From assembly GCF_029962835.1 (NCBI RefSeq), contig NC_080588.1:18184001-18248000 (forward strand): DNA of 64,000 bases, given 5' to 3'. Source of the stretch: Magnolia sinica. Taxonomy: Eukaryota > Streptophyta > Magnoliopsida > Magnoliales > Magnoliaceae. The position numbers and the translations under genes are program-made. The notes under the pieces are model-generated. The model saw only the letters and a program-made list of their open reading frames with translations, was not told where the DNA came from and ran no database searches. Shown one piece after another: positions 50,001 to 63,120 of the stretch. Numbering within the stretch: position 1 is the first letter of the stretch; each line of letters starts with the position of its first letter.

Positions 50001-50769
50001 GTGAAGGGGGCGTAGGCTAGGCTGAGTTTGACCAGCTCGTAAATGTGTTCGCTACCGTCGATCCTTGTTGGTGATTGGCTATCCACAGGTGGATAGTGAG
50101 GTCTCTTACGCTCGCTAGGCTACGCGACCTGAGAGGCTGCAGTCAGCATGTAGTGTATTTGACCCTAGTGATTTTCCAGAGAGGAACTATACTGATTTGT
50201 GGACTTGATATGAAGATGAGCATGACCGCATTGTATATTGCATATGGCACTTAGCTGTATAGCCCAGCATTGCATAGCCTTTGATTAACAGATGGTATTC
50301 CTGCCTTGCATTGCTTAGCCTTGTGACGGCTAGTGTATTCATGGTCTTACCACATTCTTCCATATACTCTAATATCGCATTCATGGCACCTATCCTGCAC
50401 ACACTTACATCGTCCTTTAAGCTTTCTATAAGTTTATGCACGATTGATGCGTGTCGTTAATCCTTTTTGAGTTTTCTTTATATAGATCTTATATTTCCCT
50501 TTAAGCCTTGTATTTGTAAAAAGTTTAAATTCTTAGTTGATTTTGTAATGTTGTTTCTATAGCTGTTATCTGTGGTTATGATGTTATGATCTTGGGTATG
50601 CTCTTTATGAATCAGACTTATATTATAGAAATCCTCCTTGTAGGATCCCAAGATCGGAACCTGGTGAATGGGCACCAGGAGCCGAGAATGGGGTACTACA
50701 GAGGCTGTCAGCGCCAGACTTGGCGATCGGAAATTCTGTGAGCCCAGTTTCCGAGTTTGGGGCGTGACA
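47047..50769 (+). repeat. 3' LTR of the Tekay-like element, 3.7 kb
   Basis: TGTGAGACCC...GGGCGTGACA, TG..CA ends. The first 2.8 kb has no counterpart at the 5' side because of truncation. The interior is rich in GTGGGGCCCAC words. ORFs within it are not genes. Confidence 0.85.
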
Positions 50770-51910
50770 GAACAACCTGAGGGTTTTGAGGACCCTAAAC
50801 TTTCAGATCATATATATCAGGCACTTTATGGTTTAAAACAAGCTTCCAGGGGATAGTATGGGAAATTGACTAAGTTCTTACTTAGTCACAACTTTATCAT
50901 GGGTAGTGTTGATAAAGCTTTATTTGTTAAAAAATATAATGAACACATAGTGATAGTATAGATCTCCGTTGATGATATTATCTATGGTTCTACAAGTACC
51001 AACTTGTCCATTGAGTTTGCAGAGCTTATGAAATCCAAACTTGAAATGAGTATGGTTGGAGAATTGAATTACTTTCTATGTTTACAAGTAACACAACAAG
51101 AAGATGGTATTTTCATTTCTCAAACCAAATGTGCTTTGAATTTGGTTAAGAAATTTGGTTTCGAGAACGGTAAAAAGTTTGATACTCATATGAGTACAAC
51201 TCTCAAACTTTTAAAGGATGAAATAGGTAAAAGTATAGACTCACTCTTATATCGAAACATGATTGGTAGTCTCTTATACTTAATGGCTAGTAGACCAGAT
51301 ATTGCTTTCAGTGTAGGAATCTGTGCTAGATATCAATCTGATCCAAAAGAATCTCATCTTATTGTTGTTAAACGTATAGTCAGATATGTAACAAGCACAA
51401 CTAATTTTGGTCTGTGGTATCCGCATGGTACAAATGTACAACTTGCTAGATATATCGATGTTGATTAGGCAGGAAACATTGATGATAGAAAATCTACCAG
51501 TGGTGGACGTTTCTTGTTAAAAATTGTTTGGTTTCCTTGCATAGTAAGAAACAAAGTTCTGTATCTTTATCTACAGCTGAAGCGGAATACATCACAACTG
51601 GTAATGCCTGTACCCAGCTGGTTTGGATGAAAAGAATGTTAACTAATTAACGGAATTAGGCAAGATACAATGATATTGTATTGTGATAACTCTAGCACAA
51701 TTAATATTTCAAAGAATCCTATTCAACATTCTCGCACGAAACATATAGATATTAGATATCATTATATTCGAGAATTGGTTGAGGATAAAAGCATTTCATT
51801 GAAATATATCTAGACCGAAAATCAGCTTGCTTACATTATGACTAAATCGCTTGACAGGAATAAATATTCCAAATTAAAATATGATATTGGTATGTGTATT
51901 TCTATTTAAT
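50770..51910 (+). pseudogene. Ty1/copia pol 3' part, Sirevirus-like
   Basis: RT resumes at PEGFEDPKLSDHIYQALYGL with KQAS. Then follow the VDDIIYGST motif (about 50972), MVGELNYFLCLQVTQQEDGI, LYRNMIGSLLYLMASRPDIA and VGICARYQSDPKESHL. The RNase H domain has D.AGN.DDRKSTSGG, LSTAEAEYITTGNACTQLVW and HSRTKHIDIRYHYIRELVED. Phrases such as RPDIAFSVG.CARYQ.DPKESHL are typical of Sireviruses. gag, protease, integrase and the start of RT are missing at the left, cut off by the Tekay-like element. A frameshift near 51520 and several stops. Confidence 0.85.
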
Positions 51911-52354
51911 TTCAATCATGTTGCATATTTATTATTGTGTTTGCATATAAATAAAATTTGCAAAACATCTAAAAATAATAATTTTAATGAAATTTTTTTC
52001 AATTGCTTTACGGGTTGAGTATGTCCTCGACCAGTCGACCACTTGAGTCGAGGACAGCGCTCGACCGGTCGTGTACTGCGGGCTGACTTGTTAAAAGAGG
52101 AAAAAACCCATTTTTTCACCCCATTGCTCTCATCTTCCTCGACGAGTCATGGCTCCTTTCCAAAACTCATCTTCATAGAGTCATTATAAGTGCATTATTC
52201 TTGATTTCCTTTAAGATTTGGGTTCTTCTATGCTAGCTAATCTTCATTTTGTAGTTGATTTGTGATTTACATCCTTTTTATAGAGGGTATTTAGGCAAAA
52301 AAAAATCTGATTTTAGCCAAACCCATCATTTATATTCTCTTGTTCAAACTCTAC
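51911..52354. other. Spacer between copia pol and the next ORF
   Basis: Non-coding; contains ACCAGTCGACCACTTGAGTCG and its partial reverse near 52030-52070. No LTR or polypurine tract here, so the copia element continues beyond it. Confidence 0.5.
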
Positions 52355-54839
52355 ATGGAGCATCGGCTTAAGAGGAAGTTTTCTCGCAAGGGCCCTAGTG
52401 GCTCCTCCTCCCGGGTGGTACTAGTTAGGGTGAGAACCCTGAGAGCTCCCGAATAAGATTTTGAGCATGTACAAGATTTCCACACTAGAGATATAATCAT
52501 AGAAAGGACCATAAATCTTAATCATATTGCTCCTTTCAAACTCTTCCCCATCTTGTCTGTCGTCGGTTGGGAAAACATTTTAGGTTGGGGCAGAACAACA
52601 TACTGCTCCATAGCTTAAGGAATGTATGCCTCCATAGGGGAACTATCCCTTGATGATCTCACATTCTCTATTAATTTTAGAGAAGGGTCATTTCAAGTTG
52701 ACAGGTACCTGATTTCAGGATTGCTGGATGTAAATGTAAATGATGATGACATACCCATTCCTCCCCTTATAGATAAAATGTACGAGCCTAAGCGTCGGGA
52801 TATTACCCAAAAACTTTGTTGGTTTAATGCCGAATGGATCTCTGGTAATGCTCTACGTGCCACCCCAATGATTCCTAGGTTCAGAGTACTTCATCGCATT
52901 TTTACTTCAAATGTGTATCATTGCTTTGGTAATAAGTTTGAGCTTACTCCATTCATGGCTCGTGTTCTACATGCCATTGCATCTGGTTTACCTCTCCATC
53001 TCACTTCCTTGATATGTTACTCAATCATTCAATTTCGTATTCATCCGGGTCATGGTTCCATCCCATTTGCCTACCTTATGACAACTCTTGCTATCCACTA
53101 CAATGTTGTCATTCCTTCGACTGAGGCTCCTAAGGTTATTCTTGTCATGCCCCAAACTTGAAAACCGGGCTCACAAAATTCCCGATCATCAAATCTGGTG
53201 CTGACAGCCTCCGTAGTACCCCATTCTCGACTCCCAACACCCATACGTCAGATTCCGATCTTGGGATCCTACAAGGAGGATTTTCCAACGTACATTTATC
53301 TCATATGAAGCATAACCACAAGTTTACCCAATCACAAAGGCAACATTATCATCACATATCCACTAATACAAACATTTAAATACAATGTTGAAAGGGAAAT
53401 ACATATGTCGAAATTAAAACTCCAGAAGTCCGCTACACTCTCCATGCTCAACGTTGCTGTAACCTAATGTCGCCTGCACGCATCTATCGTGCATAAGCTT
53501 ATAGAAAGCTTAGAGGGTGGTGAAAATGTGTGTAAGGTAAGTGTCAAGTATACAATAAAGCTTGTAAATCATACATCATCGAAAATACTGGCAAGATCAT
53601 GAATTATATAATATCAGAGTAAGCAGAAGTATTGACAAGTCCATGAGTGTTATCAGCCGTACTAGGGCTATGCGATGCAAGGCATGAATGCTAACGGGCA
53701 TATCAATGTAAAAACATGCCAACCTAAAATGCTAAATGCTGCGGATGTAATGCAATATGCAGTGTGAATGAAATGACCATGCTTAAGTGAAGTCGGGATG
53801 ATAGTACGTAATATCGCAGGCTATAGGGCCCATCACAAGGACTTCTATCCAAACTAGTCCTATACCTAAATTTGGATAGCTAGACTCAATGTCGTAGACT
53901 CCTGATCTTAGGTTAGTTGCGTGCCCAACCGAAATCCTTGTCATTACGAAGGTACACAACAATTAGTTACGCACCACCAGCCCGAGTGGATAGTGAATGA
54001 ATGAGTATCAACTCCTACTCAATAAGTCCACATATCAGTACGGTTCCTCTCTGGGAAATCACCGGGGTCTAGTACACTCCAAAACAGATCGTTGCCCCAT
54101 CGCGCGCAACAAGGTGAGTGGAAGAGACCTCACTATTCGCCTGCAAATATCGGACCGGGCTCATTGATAGCAGACCCATTCCTTGAGCTAGTCAAACTCA
54201 GCCTAGGTTTTCCCCCTCCTCTCGAGCAGGTAAGGTCGCACTCCCTTCCAACAGACCACAACATAGTAGGAGATGCGGCCAAACGGTATACGGCCCTCAT
54301 GCGCTCATGCATCTACTCGGTCTAGATATTGGAGCAACCTTTGAAACCAAGAGGGTTATGGGACTTTCACCTAAGGATATCTATAGCACCCCATGTAGAA
54401 CAGATTTCTAGTGTCCCATCTGGCCATCCACGATATGCTTGTGGAGGCAACGACCCTGATGTTGCTAGGGCATACGGTAATCATACAATGCGAGATGCAT
54501 GAGTCACACAGTCCAATCATACATCAATCCTGCGCATATCGTGTGCTCATGTGGGGCAACTCCGCCTATTAGGGAGTCTCATGAACAACCTGCCCTATGG
54601 CATATGCAATGTCCAGCCATATCTCATAACAAATATGCAGATGATGTGTATGGGCATGTATCATAATGTTATGTCGTCACATACTCATAATCGGTATTGA
54701 TAATCGGCCTATCAAAGGGACTAAGGGAAGGTCACAATGAGGACGTTTAACTATCATTGCCCATCAATGTGGATATTTAACCAACATTGCTCCCAAGTAG
54801 TGACCCACATAGAGTCAAACATAAAGTGAGCCCCTGACC

Positions 54840-55490
54840 TCGCATAAAGGCCTAATATACATCGCAATGGGCCTCACAATAATGGGCCTATCACATGGGC
54901 CATAAATACATTACAATGGTCGTAAATATATTGCATTGGGCCTCATACAAGGGCTACATATACATCACTATGGGCCGCATCGCATCGGCCACATATACAT
55001 CACATTGGGCCACACATATGGGCTAAAAATACATCACAATGGGCCTCGAATACATCACAATGTGCCTCATTACACGAGCCACACATAAATCATATGGGTC
55101 GCATTAATGGGCCGCACCAATGGGCCTCAAACATCAAGTGGGCCACATCAATGTGCTGCACTAATGAGCCACGACATATGGGCTGGAAATACATCTCATT
55201 GAGACTTACCAAATAGGCTGGAAATACATCACAATGGGCCTCATCATATGGGCTATGAATACATCACATCAGGCCTCACTCATAGGCCGTATATACATCG
55301 CAATGGGCCTTGACACATGGACCATAGATACATCACATCGGGCCACAACCCATGAGCTTCAAATAAACAATAGGTGGGCCCTACACCTGGGCCTCATATA
55401 AGGGCCGCAATTACATCAAGGTGGGCCTTAACGGATGGGCCACAATACATCAAGGAGGGCCTTATGGATACATCAAGGTGGGCCCCAAGT
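54840..55490. repeat. TACATCACAATGGGCC short repeats inside solo LTR 1
   Basis: More than a dozen irregularly spaced units (about 25-40 bp) of ACATCACAATGGGCCTC and variants. Non-coding. Confidence 0.75.
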
Positions 55491-55984
55491 GAGTGCTTGG
55501 ATTACACCTAAAAATCATTTCAATAGTGGTAGGTGCAACATGTGTATCACTGTACACTATCATTCTATGGGACACATGGCTCACTAATGATGATCAGCAC
55601 TGTCCAAACATTGTCTATGTAAATCAACACTGTCCCAACATTGGACATGTAAATCAACACTGTCCAAAGATTGTCCAGCACCGTCCAACACAATCTGGAC
55701 AGTGTGGGTGAAATAAATACATCAAGGTGGTGTCCATGTTGGTAAAACAAATGGATGGCTTGGAGAAATACATGCATCACGGTGGAGTCCACATCCCCTG
55801 GACTGGATAGAGTGGATATAAAATACTTACATTAAGGTGGGTCCCACCCGTCTGGCATATGGATGGTGTGGATAACACATATATCATGCGTGGGACCTAC
55901 AGTCCTTGGAACGTCAATACAGCAGCTATATAGCTGGTGTATGCGTACAACAGCCAATCCTCTCCACATGTGGGTCCCACATGG

Positions 55985-56165
55985 GGCCCACCAATCACGT
56001 TTATTTTCCATCCCATCTGTTGATAAGGTCACAAAGACTTGAATAAAAAATATATATATATATATATATATATATCATATTGATCTAAAACTTCTGTGAC
56101 CCAAAAAGGGTATCAATGGTAGACATTCAATATCCTGCTGCTTTTGCAGTGTGGTCCACTTGATA
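55985..56165. mobile_element. Fragment of the hairpin MITE family in solo LTR 1
   Basis: GTTTATTTTCCATCCCATCTG, CTAAAACTTCTGTGACCC and TGCAGTGTGGTCCACTTG in the family order, with a (TA)n tract at 56049-56074. Confidence 0.6.
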
Positions 56166-59100
56166 GATGGATGGTGGATATACAAGACATACAACCAAGG
56201 TGGGTCCCACCCCACACGTGCCACACGTGTGGGGTGGGTCTTCATCACCAAACGGATGGACACATGGAGGATTGCACATACATCATGGTGACCTCGAGCT
56301 GCTGCTACACGTGCAGTAGCTACTTGCAGCGACTGCTAGCCCACCGTCCATCAGACGGACGGTTTGGATTCAAAACAGATGGACGGTGGGGGTACAATAC
56401 ATCACGGTTGGCCTTCACACACAGAATCGTCCAGATGGATGGTGCAGATCACATACATCGTGGTATCCACCCACCTTCCAGAGAGGGATGGACGGTGTGG
56501 ATCCAGACATGCAGAGGTGGGTCCCACTCCTCAGGATGGTGTGGAGAAAACATATACATGAGGTGGGGTCCATGTGGTGGCCCAGGGCCCCACGGACCAA
56601 GCTGATAGCTGGGTTTTCTTGCGTCCAGGCATGCTGGACATGATGCCTACGGACGGCCTGGATATCAACTCCATGTGAGACCCAACATCCTTTGCTGTTG
56701 GATGGTGGAGTTACACGTGGAGATCAAGGTAGGTCCACATGATCTGGACGGTCCAGATGGATACTCATTAAGTGGCCCTATGATCATAAAAAAAATGGAA
56801 GGTTTAGATATACAACATATACATCAGATGTGGGGGCCACAGAACTTGCTGACGTCAATCAACGCCGATGGCTGCTAGGACCCACCGTCTGGATGGACGA
56901 TGTGGGTGCAAAATACATACATCCAAGGTGGGTCCACACGATCTGGATGGTGTACAGATATAACACATATATCTAGATGGGTTTCCACCGTCCAGATCGT
57001 TGGACGGTGCAAATGCAAGGTATAAACATCACGGTTGGCCCCACAGCATGGATGAAACGCATGCATCATTGGTGGGCCACACATCAAGAGATAGAGAGAG
57101 AGAACCATGGAGATGGGAGGGACCCCGCCACTATGGGTCCCTCTAAATACAATGCATACATTAAGTGGGTCCCATTACAAGTGGGCCCTAAATCAAAACC
57201 GAGATGATGAACACCCACCTTTGATCTCATCATCCTTCTTCTGCCTATAGCCTCTAGAGCTCTAAGGGAACGATTTTCAATGGTTGAGATTGATCATGGA
57301 GGGTGGGATTGGATGGTAGTAAGGTGGGCCACCTAGCTTTCTCCTCTCATGGAGCTTGGACGGTTTCTCCCATGGGAGTTTCTTGGGAGAATGGTTTGAG
57401 AGAGAGAGAGAGGGTTGTAAGGAGAGAGAGGGATGGGTAAGTGATGGAGTAATGGGTGAGTGAGTGATAGGTGTGCTTGACTAGGTATAAGTGGAGAGAG
57501 AGAGTTGACTCTGGGGTTGCTCTTATACTTGATATGTGAGGTGATTGATGGGATATTTCTCTTCGGTTTTGTAAAATGTGGCGTTTTCCTCAAACTGAAC
57601 GCGTGCCCACATCTCCTGGCCTGAGTACCGCATTGGCACGAGAGATGCGGCGTCGGAACCGCGGCAACAGCGCTGTCGCAAGGGTACAAGTCTCGGGTCG
57701 AGCCAACTATAAAATACGGGATAGGACTCAGGGTCACGCGCAACTACTATCTATGCATCGCGGGTCGTTGGAATTCGATCGGGAGGAACGCGGAAGCCTA
57801 TAGAACTGTAACGCCTCGACTTTTCAAGACCCGAGTACACAACTCGTTTCCCAAAAATCCGAGTGTTAACCTTAAAGGATGGTCAAATTTGAGTTTATTT
57901 ATTTTTTAACTATCAGAGTAAGTAGATGAGCGTAGAATGGACAAATCATACATAATGGAAAATTTCATTTTACGTTTAGGATGTACAAGTGGTTGCCCAT
58001 AATGACTTATACAAACTAATGTCCCAAACTTATAATTACAAAGTGAAATGATATTACATGTAAAGAAAGCAAATTGTAACAAATCTGGAACTATAAAACC
58101 ATGTAGCAACTCTTGACAATACAATCATGCATCTTCACAGTGGTACTTTGCTTCTCATCAGTCTGAACTTAAAAATTATTTAAGCCACCTGAGCGACCTG
58201 TACGATTGTATATTTGATGGATGAGTGACCAACTTAATGTGAATTCCCCTCAAGATTACACACTGCTACATTAGGTAAGAAATAGTATAAAACATCCAAG
58301 CAGCCAAAATAGAGTAAATGCAGTCTTATTATATGCATGGACGTATGAATGCAATCATTGTCCCCGGTAAAACATGCAGACAGACATTGGGCTCGTCATC
58401 CATGCAATCATCAACCTGAATAAAACATCCAGATGGTCTATACCCCGGGTAAAACATCCAGACAGGCAAATATGTATGATAACAATAGATGATAGTTTGT
58501 GCCCTGGGTAAAACATCCAGTCAGGCCAATCTGTATGTTACGTACGACAGTAATAGATGCTGGTCTGTACTATGCATGCATGATTAGCCAACCCGTTATT
58601 AGTCCAATTACAACCAGCCAATTTAAATAAGCTCACGGTCACTACGGGGAGCTCATGGCCCAGCGTAGGCTGACAACTCGGGCATAGTGTCCCATAACCA
58701 CCATCCCTGGCCCATGAGGCTACCATCTTAAGATGTTTAATGGAAACCCATCGACTAGTGGCCAATCATATTACAGTATATGGGGCTTACCATCGCATGG
58801 TTGCATAGTATAAAATATCGAATCTATATAGGAAAAATACTAGAATAAATCCACATAAGGTGATATCAACACAAGCCACATAGAGTAAATTTTCTAAATA
58901 GGTTACATAGGGCAAGTATCAAAACCATACAATAAAAGATCATCCTTGAAAACCATTGGATACAACAACCCTGGATGATAGGCCCACATCAATGGTTAAT
59001 TTAGACCACCATTCAATAACGACTAAGCCGAAGGTCCATTACAATTACAACCAGTCGGGTTACATCCGAAGTATGGGTGTACATTTATAGGTGGGGGTTT

Positions 59101-59437
59101 TCCACTAATGTACCGGTTTAAGTTCCATAAGTAATTCACAAATAATCCATAAGCATGAATAAATATGCAGGATAAACATTAAGCATGCAATGTAGCAATT
59201 TAATTTCAAAAATTAACACATGTGACAATGAAATGGAGAGATATCAATTATAAATTAAAATAAAAATTGTAACTTAAGCTAATAGGAAAATGGAAAGCTC
59301 AAGGGGATGAATCATCACCTTATACTTTGAATTACCTTCTAGTGTCGCTAAGTGTGTGCGCCCTTACAATTGTATCCTACCACAAATTATGAACTTGTAC
59401 AATTAGATCCAAGTTCTGCACACCACCTAGGTTTAAA

Positions 59438-59902
59438 TATTATCTATTATTTAGGTTTTGTTTTTTATCCTCTTGTGAGATCCATATGTTTCCATCATAT
59501 GAGATTCACATTGATGGATAGACTTACCCTAGATCAATCAGATTTCCTAAATAGGAGAGATTCTCAACCTGTTTTATTTCTTTGATTTTCATTATCTCAT
59601 TGATATTGAATTCTTAAAATCACTGATGCTTGAAAATATATATCAATGGTGCAAATCCATGTTTTTCTAATATTTTATATCACTTATTAAAATATTTAAA
59701 CTATTTTATTTTCCGATTAGGCTGACCATAGTGCTCAGATCTTAGTTGTGTTATCCAAGTCATCATGATTTTGGAACATTAACCTATGTGTGGAACTTTG
59801 AAGCTTGGGTGTTATTTTATTCAGTTGAATTACATCCATTCAAAAATTCCAAAATCAAATCATCAGTTTAGTTTTTATTACTTAGTTTGTTTTGCATTTG
59901 AT
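59438..59902 (+). repeat. Fragment of the 34.6-35.9-kb gypsy LTR
   Basis: Direct copy of 35340-35810. Shared stretches include GAGATCCATATGTTTCCATC, ATATGTGGAACTTTGAAGC-like and CATCCATTCAAAAATNCC. About 90% identical by eye. Confidence 0.85.
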
Positions 59903-60944
59903 TAGCCTAGGATTTGATTTATTCATCTTAGAGTTTTAATGTAACATTTAGGGTTTTCATACTAGGGTTTAGTTCTAGGTTTAGATTTTTAGGATTTTGA
60001 TTATGAAATTTTAAACTCTAATTTGTGTGGTCAGTAATGATATTATTAAAGGAAATAATAAATGAATAAAAATTTGTTAAATAAATTGGTTATTAATTTT
60101 GTGGGAATGCTAATAATGGCTATTATATTAGGTTACCTAGCATCAACCCATGATGAATAATAGTGCTAATAATTCCAAAACAATTATTAATATTAACAAT
60201 ATACCTAGTATTAGCTAACGTGACACTAATAATCGTCAAGGTGAAAATATGTGGTATGTTCTAACCTCAATGGTAATATCTAATGATGGCAAAATAAAAT
60301 TCTAATATTTAATAATGGTAATTCTTATACATAATCGCTAATATCCATATAGATAGTTTATTAACTGTTGCCCAATTCTAATACTCATGATTCTATTAAT
60401 GATAGAAATGACAGCAATGGAAATTTTAATTGAATGAATTTCACTCTGGGAGGAGAAGGTGGGCTCACCTTAGCCGACTGGGTTCAACACAAGCACCCAT
60501 GCATCTATTCTCTCTCTCACTCCTTCTCTCCTTCTTTCTTCTTTCCTTCCTTCTTCTCCTCACTCAAGACCCCTCCTCCAGCTAGACCTAGGCTAGGCCC
60601 ATGTCTAATTCGACCCAACTGACACGGCAGTGAGTCAGCCACCATCTCAGCCCCAAACTCTCTTTCCCTTCCTTATCTTCTTCTTCTTCTATCTTTTCTC
60701 CTTTCCTTTATTTCCTTCCTTTCTACTTCTTCTTATCTTTTTTTTTTCTGAATCTGTAGAGAGGCTTGAGGCGCTTGGCGGTGGTTCGGCTGGACTCAAA
60801 ACTCGGCCTGACTCGAGCTCACAACTCAGCAGCGAGTCAGGCTCGGCTCGGTTCGAGTTTACTCCAAAACGCACCCATTCTTCTTTCTAATCCTTTTCCT
60901 CTCTTTCTTCCTCCTCTTCCTATCTGATGGACACTGTTAACACT
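59903..60944. other. LTR-like element 2 interior, no gene
   Basis: AT-rich to 60430, then pyrimidine-rich CTTCTT tracts (60500-60760). Short open frames here are compositional. Confidence 0.45.
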
Positions 60945-61141
60945 CCCATTACAGGGAGACCCAGGTGCATTTTGAACACCACCCGGAGCTCTGCCACCAG
61001 CCACAACTAGCATTGGGCGTGCATTTGCAAACTCGCCTGCTGATGCCCTTGATGTTAATGGATTTGGTTGCACTTGCATAAGAGAAATAGGGCCATCATG
61101 TCTGGATACCAGCACACGTGCATCATCTACCTCCACAACAC
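60945..61141 (-). pseudogene. Captured ATG18/BCAS3-type WD-repeat gene fragment
   Basis: The minus-strand frame reads VDDARVLVSRHDGPISLMQV, QPNPLTSRASAGEFANARPM and LVVAGGRAPGGVQNAPGSPC then NGSVNS. It matches the wording I know from plant BCAS3-domain ATG18f/g/h proteins (..LVSRxDGPVSFxQMxPxP..). Those are phosphoinositide-binding WD-repeat proteins of autophagy. One exon-sized piece only, out of frame with anything around it, lying in LTR-like element 2. The family call rests on recall of the motif. Confidence 0.65.
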
Positions 61142-63120
61142 CCCAGCAGACCGCACTCGAGCTGTTGTTCGGTGGAGGAGAAGACGGTCATCAATGGCGT
61201 TTTCGCCTCCTCCACTTCTTCCTCCGATCTGACTCCTTTAAATGGTCCATATGGACTCCATAAAGCTCACGGACATGAGTTATTGAAGCTTGGGAGAGAT
61301 CAGTCGGTGGGTTCGAATGGAGAGGGTAACGGCTGACCTTTTGTCTCCCATTTTCTTTCTTTTATACCAGCCTAGCCTTGGAGGGCTAGGATCACTCCAG
61401 GATAGACGGCTGAGATGGAGGGATTTCACCTCACTCGGATTGCCGAGCTGGCAAGGAGAAGCTATTTCCATTTTTGAAAATTGTTGTTCGCAACTTCCGT
61501 TTGGCCGAGGATCGTGTGCCCATGCGTATGGGAAAATTTATAAGGCCAATTGGGTTTTGGTCAGGACTACGGTCTGAACTAGATGGACCGTTTAGATTGT
61601 CCCTGGGTGGCCCATATAAATCAGGAGCGATTGCTTTTGAGAGGGATGGAAACACATTTCACTTACACACTTGCTTGTTTGCGTCCAACATTGTGCGCTC
61701 CTGTGTTGACGATGGCACGTGATTTGGATAAGGTTTTGGCTAAAACCGAGGACCACACCTGATGGACGGTTTAGATCATCCAAAATGTTTCCAATGGTGG
61801 GCCCCATCTCGATTGTACGAACAGTCGCTCGCCCGTTCAAACGTGCTGAGCGCGGGAGAGTAAAAAAAGGGAAGAAGAAAACTTCCTTCTTTGGAATTTT
61901 TGGTCAAACACAGTTTGACCAGTTTCTCTAGTCTAGTGCAGAGCTGGTGCACCTGCACCATATACACGCGTGCTCGAACATGGGGTCCCCAGCGGTGCCC
62001 TGTGCAATCCACACCATCCATTGGCCTTGGGGGTCTCAGGAAGTGCTCTTGACCAAAAATCAGGCAGATCTAAAGTTTAGGTGGGCCATGCTAATCGATT
62101 GGAGGGTCCAGTTATGGATCTACCTTGATCTGAGGGTCGGATTATTCTGAAATCGGACGTCAACGGTGAAAAGGGTCCTAGGGACCACTCAATTAGGAAT
62201 TAGTGGTTGAATTAGGAATTAGATGACCTGACATGTGTTTTAGAGTAACTAGTCAAATACTTTTAATCGATACATGTACTTAAACAAACTAGCCAAATAT
62301 TTTAATAAATCCAAGACATGTATTTAAGTTAACCAATCAAGTATTCTAATCTGTTCTAAGACATTTGTTAAGTAAAAATTATCAAGTGTTCTAACTAACT
62401 CTAGACATTTGTTTAAGTAACTAACCAATCCCAAGACACTTGTTAAAGCAACTAAGCAAGTATTCTAACTAATCAAATCAATTCTAAAACATGTGTTTAA
62501 GAAAGCTAAACAGATGATCTAATCCCGTCTAAGATATAAGTTCAAGTAAGCTATCGAATGATTAACCCTTTAAGGATCATCGTTCGTAGTTATAATAAGA
62601 ACTATCCTTAGTCTATTACTGGATTAAAATCCTAAAAATAGGTATCTTTGGTGGCATGGTGATCCACCTTTGGAAATTGACGGATGGACAACTTGATATG
62701 ATAAATCAGTGGGTTAGCTAGCAATGCTTCATAACTGAGACAAATGGTTGACTTAGATCTAATTCATACAATAGTGGCCTTAGAAACTGCTCATGTGGAA
62801 GTCAATGGTGATCTCAATGATTCAAACCCTTAAGACCCATCTAAAGGGACTTTAGTGCTAGTGGCTAATCAAGACGTTTCATGTTCCAAAGTGAATGATT
62901 GGATGGTCGATCTTTCGATTGCATAGGTGTATAATCTAAACCTATGATTGCTCTTATAATCGTGTGGTTGGATTGTTAATGATCATGGCATAAGTCGAAC
63001 AATTAGTGGTCATGTGGTCTAAGGCCTACGATAACTAACGTGAAATTCAAGTGTCTAGCAAGGTTATTAAAATCCTAAATTAGGCTTCCATCCTAACACC
63101 CGAGTACTAAAAGTACAAGG
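61142..63120. other. LTR-like element 2 interior, right part
   Basis: No gene. 62220-62560 has loose repeats of AGACATNTGTTTAAGTAACTA and CAAGTATTCTAA. Confidence 0.5.

Larger units (their letters stand above)
41125..50769 (+). mobile_element. Ty3/gypsy chromovirus, Tekay-like
   Basis: Truncated 5' LTR (41125-42071), primer-binding site, gag, pol in the order protease-RT-RNase H-integrase-chromodomain-like tail, polypurine tract, and a 3.7-kb 3' LTR ending TGACA at 50769. Directly beyond it, Ty1/copia RT codons begin mid-gene, so it was most likely inserted into that copia element. The missing 5' LTR portion and the missing copia 5' half imply a deletion at the left side. Plus-strand orientation. 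Coding parts carry dozens of stops. Confidence 0.88.

Noticed and set aside
54840-57200. Short ORFs in the GGGCCCAC-rich region
   Set aside because: Compositional by-products inside solo LTR 1; no domain, and no agreement between related LTR copies.
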